From Arachnopeziza araneosa (taxonomy: Eukaryota > Ascomycota > Leotiomycetes > Helotiales > Arachnopezizaceae): a stretch of 64,000 nucleotides of DNA. Below, in pieces: positions 57,732 through 64,000 of this stretch (the stretch's first letter is position 1; each line of letters starts with the position of its first letter). The notes beneath the pieces were generated by a model. The model was not told where the DNA came from and searched no databases. It saw only the letters and a list, made by a program, of their open reading frames with translations. The stretch covers positions 437,648 through 501,647 of the forward strand of contig QYAI01000016.1 of the NCBI GenBank assembly GCA_003988855.1, written 5' to 3'. Made by a program: the position numbers and the translations under genes.

Positions 57732-60719
57732 TTATATACCCTCCACACGGACCCTCGCACCCTTCTTCTCGACGTCGTCTTTTTCAGCAACGCTTTCCTT
57801 CTCATCCTTCACGTGATCAGAGAATAGATCTTCCCTGAACGGGAACAGCGTCCTCCTCTTCGGTGCGGGCTCAATATGTGCCCAACTCCAGATATTAGCC
57901 GTGACATCTTTTCCTAACGTCTCAACAATTGGTGTCAAGATAGGGAGCATAGCAAAGAGAGTTCCATAGCAAGAAACACCAGTAACGAGAATAGCAGCCC
58001 AGTAAGGAACGAAGCTCAACGAGGCAAGGTGCGTACAGATAGCAGCTCCCAAGGTCCAAAATATGAGGCCGTGAAAGAGATAAATGGTGAAGATATGGGG
58101 GAAGACAAGGAGGAAGGGTTTCGCTGATAAGAACATTTGTACCCAGTGACAATTTTCGACAATGAATTGGAGCCCAATAGCGAACATAAGGCCGTTGAGA
58201 CGAGGTGTCACGTAATCTGGGTATCCGCCTAGACCAGCTGCGTCGATAGTTTTGCCGGTTAAGATATCAGGATGGATGCCATTTTCAATAATTGGCATGG
58301 AGAAACCTGTCCAGCGGGTGATGCCGTCTTGGATCAAACCACCGAGCGCAAGAGTGACGGCTAGGGTCATGAGAGGGTAGTATATCAACTTATGCGATTT
58401 GAACCATGTTTTATATTTGAATGTAAGGTCGAGATCGGTGAGCATGACACCGAGCCAGAAGAAGGAGCCCCAGGATTGTGCGTACCAGTTATTTATGACA
58501 CAGAAAGCATAGTAGCCTGCTCGTTTCCAGGGATTTTTGATTTCATAGACAAGAACTGCGCCAGCGAGGGAGACCCAAGAACCTTGAATTTGCACGGGGA
58601 TCGTCCAGAGGACACCAGTGCAATAATTGAATGTGATTTTTGGTGCCGCGTTAGGAATGAGATACACAAGCTCGATCAGCTCGCTGATGTAGTTTGCGAA
58701 ATCCGTGTATCCTACTGTGTATGGCCAGGTAGACCAAGTCACGGAGGGAAGGTACATGAGCCATTTCGTTGCACCACAATCGATAAGGAAGTATTGCAAC
58801 ATAGCAGAGGCTGCGATTGGGACCCAAACACGGAAGACACGACCTGTTATCTTTTCTGCGATGGCGTCTAGTTTGCCAGTCTTCATGAATTTCATGATTA
58901 AGAAGCGAGTGGATGTGATGAAAAAAACACCGAGATAGATTTGATTGAATATGAAAGTGCCAATGATGGTGTCAGCCCAGACTTCGGATTTATAGTGATA
59001 TGGTGCTCCTGGCATAGAGACAGCTGGAACAAATGTGAACATGAAATGCTCCAACGAAACGAAGATTGTAACAATCGAAATGAGACCAGCCAGAAAATCA
59101 ATACGTTGCCGTGGTTGCAGCGGCTTATAAGGTTTAGCAAGGGAATTGGTGGTAACAGCGTGCTCTGGTCCGGCAGGTCTTGGTGAAACTTCTTTCGTAG
59201 TGACCTCAACCTCAACAGGTTTCTTTTCTTCTTCTTGACTTGTTGGCATGATGAAATTCATCTTAGTATTCATTTTTGGAGTTGGAAGATTGTTCAAGGT
59301 CAAGCTTGACGCAGCTTTACTCGACGACAAAGCACTTAATGTGGTGCTCGACCCAACACGAGTGGGTGACATGCTACTAAGTGGTGAAACTGGATCTTGC
59401 AGACCCATCAGATTGGACTTTGATCCAAGCCTGGAAGGCCCAATCTCGGTGATCTTTAGATCGTCGAGGTCTTTGCTCTCCTTATAAAGCTCAAACGATG
59501 ACGGTCTAGTAAGGCTGATAGGGGTAGCATTCACAGTAGCTGCACCAGAACTATATCCAGACGACGTAAACTGGGGTGGGAGTCGACGGCAGTACTTTTC
59601 CCGCTCATTCTTTTTGGCCTGTCTAGTTGGCCATCTCTGGAAGATGATATTGCAAGCCAAAATTAAGGTAATGCCAACTGAGGTTAAGATCGTAATTATA
59701 GCGAATTTCCGCACAAAACTAGCACCATGATGCCAAACATAAGAGATTGTGGACTCGTGAGTAAATGGCGAATATCCGCGAAGGGTGAAGTCATCCATAG
59801 AGCAGGCATCAACCATGTGACAGCGGCCATCGAATTCCGTATGATTTTCTTTGGTCCAGATAGAGCTGTTGAAAAATGCGCGAGTATAACCGATGTACCC
59901 CGTAGTGCGATTATTCTTGGGCGGCCCCATCATATAATATGGATCGCCGTCGGACCAAGCTCTAAGAATCAGCTCAGAAGGGGTAGATGGAAAGCCCTTC
60001 ATAGTTTTTTCCTTGTACGTAGCAACGCGTGCGAGTGCATTTCCAATGTAATAGGACACATTCTGCTCGTTCCAATCGACTCGAAGTTCAGTGTAGCCCC
60101 AAGGTGATATACCGCCGTATAAGGTTTGATTAGTGCCATTGGTGCCAGTGGCAGTGAAATTGACACCTAAATCTCGGTCTGAGAACTCATCTCCAGTCGT
60201 TGTAGTAAACCATGCCATGTCTGCTTCATCCGTGTTGGAGCTGCTGATTTGAATGTTCTGCGTTTCATTGTATTGCAAGAACATGGACATTGCTATTCCA
60301 GCGCTGTGATTCGACGCTGGTTTCACCAAGGTTCTGAAAGAGCCATAAAGCATATCGGCTCGGAGAGATCTGATTGATCCACCGATGACCATGTGATGAG
60401 GTGAAGAAGGATCTACTGACAAGGCGAGCGATTTGTTGGTGTTCCATTCAGGAGTAGGATGGATGGGCAAAATCTCGACGTTCGACTCGTTTGCGCCAGT
60501 ACGATAAATGGCATTCCATGCTTTCTCATATGGGTTCTGATACGTTTGTACTGAGAATGTCTCATTTGGAATGGTAGAAGTTTCGTTGAAGTAAACAATC
60601 AAGTATTCCGTGAATACATTTCCGGTTGAGGGATCGAAATAGCCACAATCGCAGTCAGATTGAGCCTGGCTGCTGGCAAAAATCGCCAAGGCAACAAACA
60701 GAACGGCGGAGGCATGCAT
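57732..60719 (-). CDS. Secreted lectin/GH16-like domain fused to an acyltransferase-3 membrane domain (995 aa)
   Basis: A single exon from the ATG at 60719. A signal peptide (about residues 1-19) precedes an N-glycosylation-rich extracellular domain (about 20-315) of concanavalin/GH16 type. The site matching the GH16 catalytic ExDxxE reads DEADMAW near residue 166, so the acid/base Glu is missing and hydrolysis is unlikely. A transmembrane helix at about 336-360 leads to a Ser-rich cytoplasmic linker (about 370-540). A polytopic membrane domain follows with acyltransferase-3 character (about 550-930), with a start like PRQRIDFLAGL and many hydrophobic helices. The tail is charged. Such proteins may acylate a cell-wall or secreted glycan recognised by the outer domain; that is inference. 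The gene faces the bZIP gene tail to tail. Confidence 0.82.
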   Translation of the reverse strand: MHASAVLFVALAIFASSQAQSDCDCGYFDPSTGNVFTEYLIVYFNETSTIPNETFSVQTYQNPYEKAWNAIYRTGANESNVEILPIHPTPEWNTNKSLALSVDPSSPHHMVIGGSIRSLRADMLYGSFRTLVKPASNHSAGIAMSMFLQYNETQNIQISSSNTDEADMAWFTTTTGDEFSDRDLGVNFTATGTNGTNQTLYGGISPWGYTELRVDWNEQNVSYYIGNALARVATYKEKTMKGFPSTPSELILRAWSDGDPYYMMGPPKNNRTTGYIGYTRAFFNSSIWTKENHTEFDGRCHMVDACSMDDFTLRGYSPFTHESTISYVWHHGASFVRKFAIITILTSVGITLILACNIIFQRWPTRQAKKNEREKYCRRLPPQFTSSGYSSGAATVNATPISLTRPSSFELYKESKDLDDLKITEIGPSRLGSKSNLMGLQDPVSPLSSMSPTRVGSSTTLSALSSSKAASSLTLNNLPTPKMNTKMNFIMPTSQEEEKKPVEVEVTTKEVSPRPAGPEHAVTTNSLAKPYKPLQPRQRIDFLAGLISIVTIFVSLEHFMFTFVPAVSMPGAPYHYKSEVWADTIIGTFIFNQIYLGVFFITSTRFLIMKFMKTGKLDAIAEKITGRVFRVWVPIAASAMLQYFLIDCGATKWLMYLPSVTWSTWPYTVGYTDFANYISELIELVYLIPNAAPKITFNYCTGVLWTIPVQIQGSWVSLAGAVLVYEIKNPWKRAGYYAFCVINNWYAQSWGSFFWLGVMLTDLDLTFKYKTWFKSHKLIYYPLMTLAVTLALGGLIQDGITRWTGFSMPIIENGIHPDILTGKTIDAAGLGGYPDYVTPRLNGLMFAIGLQFIVENCHWVQMFLSAKPFLLVFPHIFTIYLFHGLIFWTLGAAICTHLASLSFVPYWAAILVTGVSCYGTLFAMLPILTPIVETLGKDVTANIWSWAHIEPAPKRRTLFPFREDLFSDHVKDEKESVAEKDDVEKKGARVRVEGI

Positions 60720-62554
60720 GTTGATTGTTTGACAGATTTAGGTGGAGAAAACAAGAGAGAGACGGAGATAGCTACGACTATCCCATGCAGATATGATATC
60801 TTGTCATGGGCTTCTTGTCTTAAGATGCCGCGAAGAGACGAAAGAGATAGAAAATTGTTTGGCTAGAAGTTTGAAACTGACTGATTGAACCCCAAGCTCC
60901 AGTTAGAGCATTCATACAGGTTTGTAAGCATGACGCTGGCCAAGCCTTGATAGCTGCTCAGGATTCAGCTAGCCTCTTCCTTAATCGATTCGAGCATTCG
61001 GACCTTGAGAAGGTTGTTGCTGGACTAGGAAGTCAACAAGGACGGCGTGTCCATGATTAGCTGGTAAATTGAGGACAATTCTGCGGCTCTCCAAAGAGAT
61101 TGTCTCGAGCGCTGATCCTGTTAGTATGCTACAGTTCACTCGGCATGAAGTTAGTGCGGTCCGAGTGTAAACCCTACAATCATCACCCCAGACCAACATG
61201 CTCATGCTCATGCTCCAGGCATAGATCCCTGAGACAGTGGGGTGGGTGTATGTCGACAGCGTTGAAGCTCGGGGCTGCCGCCAAATACGAGGCGCAGAGG
61301 GAGTGGATTGGAGAGGCGCCAGAGGCTTGTGTTTTGATTAGATGCTTTGAAGGCGGCAGATGCATGTCATCGTGTCAGGAAGGATGCAGTGCGGGAGGAA
61401 GAAGTCGATGTTTGGAGTCGGGGGAAGAAAGGGGACAGCGATCCAGGAGGTTCAATCTGAGCTTCTTACTTGGTCCTGTCCACTCATAAGCTCTATCCTC
61501 CTTGGGAAGTCTAAGCGAGGCGCCATCATCGGCGCTTAGCTTTTTCCGTACAACACAAGCTTTTTGGCTCCCGCTCCCCCTTCCATCCACCACAACAAAA
61601 GAGCAAGGGGACAACACCATCACCGTCTATTATCTACCGGCCCAACTAAGATAATACACGAGTCTCCACCAAAGACCGACCAGGGCGTCAATGGACGGAC
61701 CGCCACGCTGCCTCCAACGACCGCTGACGCCTCTTCGCCGAAGCTTTCACTGATATCTTCGTTTCATCCATGGTCATCCTCATCAAAGAGATCCACCTAT
61801 CGTGAAAATGCCAAAGTGCAGATGAGTGGATCGGCATCTACCGAGAGCGGTGGATACCACTACCAAGCTTCCTCGCGTCCTACGGCCTTGTTACAATGTT
61901 GGTCCACCGACTGGCTTCCCTGGTCCGGGATCTCAGACAGCGGTATTGTCAAATCCCAATCCTGACGACGTCAGGCTTTCTTGGATGGAACATTCCTGCT
62001 CAGGGAAAGCTTCAACTCTAACTAAGTCAAGGGCATGTCATTCGTCTCAATTCCTCCTGTTGGCTGCTCTGGACAGCTCGGACAAGTAAGAACTATCAGT
62101 GGGTTCTCTACGCCGCACCCATGCTGGCACTTGAACCTGGTTCATTGACTACCAATGTGAGGGCAGATCTTTTCTTCCCCAGGTACATGTCGTTTTATTA
62201 TCCTATCCTAGGAAAACCTATCACTTTGAGAGACCCTCCTGTCATCCGGCTTGATCAGGCAAGACCTTGGCTTGTTTGATAAACAAAACAAGTCTAGGGT
62301 AGATGATCGGTGCAGGCAAGCCTCCGATGTCATGTTGAACATTCGAATATCTCGCTGTAATCTGCACGACCCCTGTACAGTTTCCCCGGCGGTATGGAAT
62401 ACGTTCAATTTTCTCCCAGGTTCTCTCACCTGTGCTCATTTGTATTGCTTGATATCTTTCCTTCTCAGTTCTTGTAATCTCTCTTTCAGAGTGTCATTCT
62501 TTTCAGGGTTTCAATCTATCGTTATCTTTCTTTTGAGAAGTTTATCCGGCTACA
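60720..62554. other. Divergent upstream region, acyltransferase gene (-) and GT2 gene (+)
   Basis: About 1.8 kb between outward-facing starts. Open frames at 61100-61489 and 61564-61965 show no family features. The last 150 bp before 62555 are T/C-rich, like a 5' leader. Confidence 0.5.
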
Positions 62555-64000
62555 ATGAAGTCCAGCAACAACCAAACTCTGGTGGGGGAATCTCCTGGAA
62601 GTCATGGTTTCAATCCAGGCAGTGTCTCTTCATTTTCATCTGTGAGTAAAGTGGACAATATCACTCTACAAAATGAACTGCAAAATTCATCTGCTTCTTC
62701 GACTTTCAATGAGAAAGACATTGGGCGATATTTGGAGAACGAAATTCCCTCAGAAAGTCCCGAGGAGCTTTTCAGACCTTCTCGAAAACCACTCCTTCAA
62801 AGGATAGGTCCAGGCCATGGATTTATGAACAACACCATTGGCAGAGCCTCGGCCTTTGTTCATGACTGGACCCCATTTCTCCTAGTCTTGACATACTTCG
62901 TCACCTCGACCTTCGCCTATATACTCTTTCCGTTTAAGCTCATAGAAATATTCTGGTTCGTTTACAATTTTACCAACTTCGTCATTGCTGCATCCACTGC
63001 ACTAGAGGCCTTTATGAGCGTCGCACCGAACAATGCTGCCCGCGATGCTGTTCAGAAAGCCGAAAGAAAGGGCTGGATCTTCCCAACACCAGATGAGGAC
63101 CTGCCAATCATCGATATAGTGATTGTTGCGTACTTGCCCAACGAGAAAGATATCATTATCGACCGCATCCACTATGCGGTTGAAGAAATTGTGTATCCTA
63201 GGGATAAGATCCGTATCAATATCGTCTACAATACACCAACAATCATGGAACCTCTGGAAACTCAGATGTGGGAACTGGGTCTGAAATATTCTCAACTTCG
63301 CATCATCAAAGTTGAAAATTCTACCTCGAAAGCCGACAACCTGAATTACTTTCTCTCGCTCGACACAGGCTCTGAGCTTACAGCGATCTTTGATTGCGAC
63401 CACTATCCTCATCCCCATAATCCACGATGGGCAGCTGAGCGCTTCATCGCTGGAGGTCTCCGAAATGAAAAACCCAAAGTCGACATTGTCCAAGGACGTT
63501 GTGTCGTATTCAATTCCGGAGCATCCACCCTCACGGGGCTGATAGCGATCGAATTCGACAAGATCTACGCTGTTTCACACCCTGGTCGCGCTGCTATTTG
63601 GGGATTTGGCCTTTTCTGTAAGAAACCCTGATGATAACGACGATCAACCACTAATCAAGCAATTAAATCAGGTGGCTCAAACGGTTACTGGCGAACCCCT
63701 CTCATTCGCGAACTGAAAATGGACGGCGATATGCTGACAGAAGACATCGATTCAGCATTACGCGCTTGTGGCAGAGGTCTGAAAGCTGTCCACGAATTGA
63801 ACTGCGTTTCTTACGAACTTGCACCCGTCACGTGGAGGGCTTTCTGGAAGCAGAGATTGCGGTGGGCTCAAGGTTGGGCGCAAGCCACGCTCAGGCATTC
63901 GATTCTCACTTTCAACAAGGCTGCACATGGTGACAAACGTATATTTGCAACACGTTTTGGCCTTTTGAATTTGTTGTTCATCAGGGAATTGAGCTATTAC
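62555..64000 (+). CDS. GT2 polysaccharide-synthase-like glycosyltransferase, 3' end missing
   Basis: Exon 1 is 62555-63617 and exon 2 starts at 63672 and runs off the window. The intron has GTAAGA and ATCAG ends and joins in phase to give LFCGSNGYWRTP. The N-terminus is Ser-rich and cytoplasmic. Two membrane helices follow (about 105-150). The GT-A catalytic domain then shows the processive family-2 residues: the DxD motif in DCDHYPH (about 280), TEDID (about 376) and the QxxRW motif as QRLRWAQG (about 413). These are the marks of cellulose- and hyaluronan-synthase-like enzymes, which polymerise a beta-glycan from a nucleotide sugar and export it. The actual polymer is unknown. More membrane helices should follow beyond 64000. 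Confidence 0.9.

Noticed and set aside
61564..61965. 133-codon plus-strand frame upstream of the GT2 gene
   Set aside because: No ATG context of note, no family pattern, and no intron linking it to the GT2 coding exon at 62555.

Overview
The window is nuclear DNA of a filamentous ascomycete (Pezizomycotina), most likely a leotiomycete. The evidence is short introns (mostly 44-80 nt) with GTAAGT-type donors and CTAAC-type branch sites, wide spacers, and a gene set that includes PalA/Rim20, Cut8/Sts1, a Cdc25-type RasGEF, a fungal dihydroceramide desaturase and HNH_2-type nucleases. Gene models below were built by hand; for every spliced model I checked that the intron phases keep the reading frame.

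Region 1-20 kb is ordinary gene-rich housekeeping DNA: a large disordered RG-rich protein (+), STS1 (+), RAD52 (+), a UBA-zinc finger-UBX Cdc48 cofactor (-), the VAP protein SCS2 (+), dihydroceramide delta-4 desaturase (-), LST8 of the TOR complexes (-), and an unrecognised 665-residue protein (+).

Region 20-25 kb is accessory. It holds a tRNA-Tyr(GUA) gene (-) that appears to carry two introns. One is the usual 18-nt intron next to the anticodon. The other is a 52-nt insertion in the T-arm with every hallmark of a spliceosomal intron (GTAAGT, CTAAC, CAG). Removing both gives a fully paired tRNA-Tyr. This is the most unusual object in the window. Beside it lie two tandem HNH-nuclease genes with identical exon-intron layout: the first has two Trp-to-stop changes, the second is open but has Gln where the first catalytic His should be.

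Region 25-40 kb holds a fringe-like GT31 glycosyltransferase (-), palA (+), a small Cys-rich ORF (-), a membrane-anchored aspartic-protease-like protein that lacks the first catalytic Asp (+), and an acidic coiled-coil protein (+).

Region 40-49.4 kb is a long gene desert with microsatellites, upstream of a CDC25-type RasGEF (+) whose start codon is overlapped by a short uORF. Region 53-64 kb holds a bZIP/AT-hook protein (+) with a 36-bp minisatellite just before its start, a secreted lectin-like domain fused to an acyltransferase-3 membrane domain (-), and the 5' part of a GT2 polysaccharide-synthase-like gene (+) that runs off the window.

No operons are expected. Several genes are divergent pairs that share a promoter (UBX/SCS2, LST8/18029 gene, GT31/palA).
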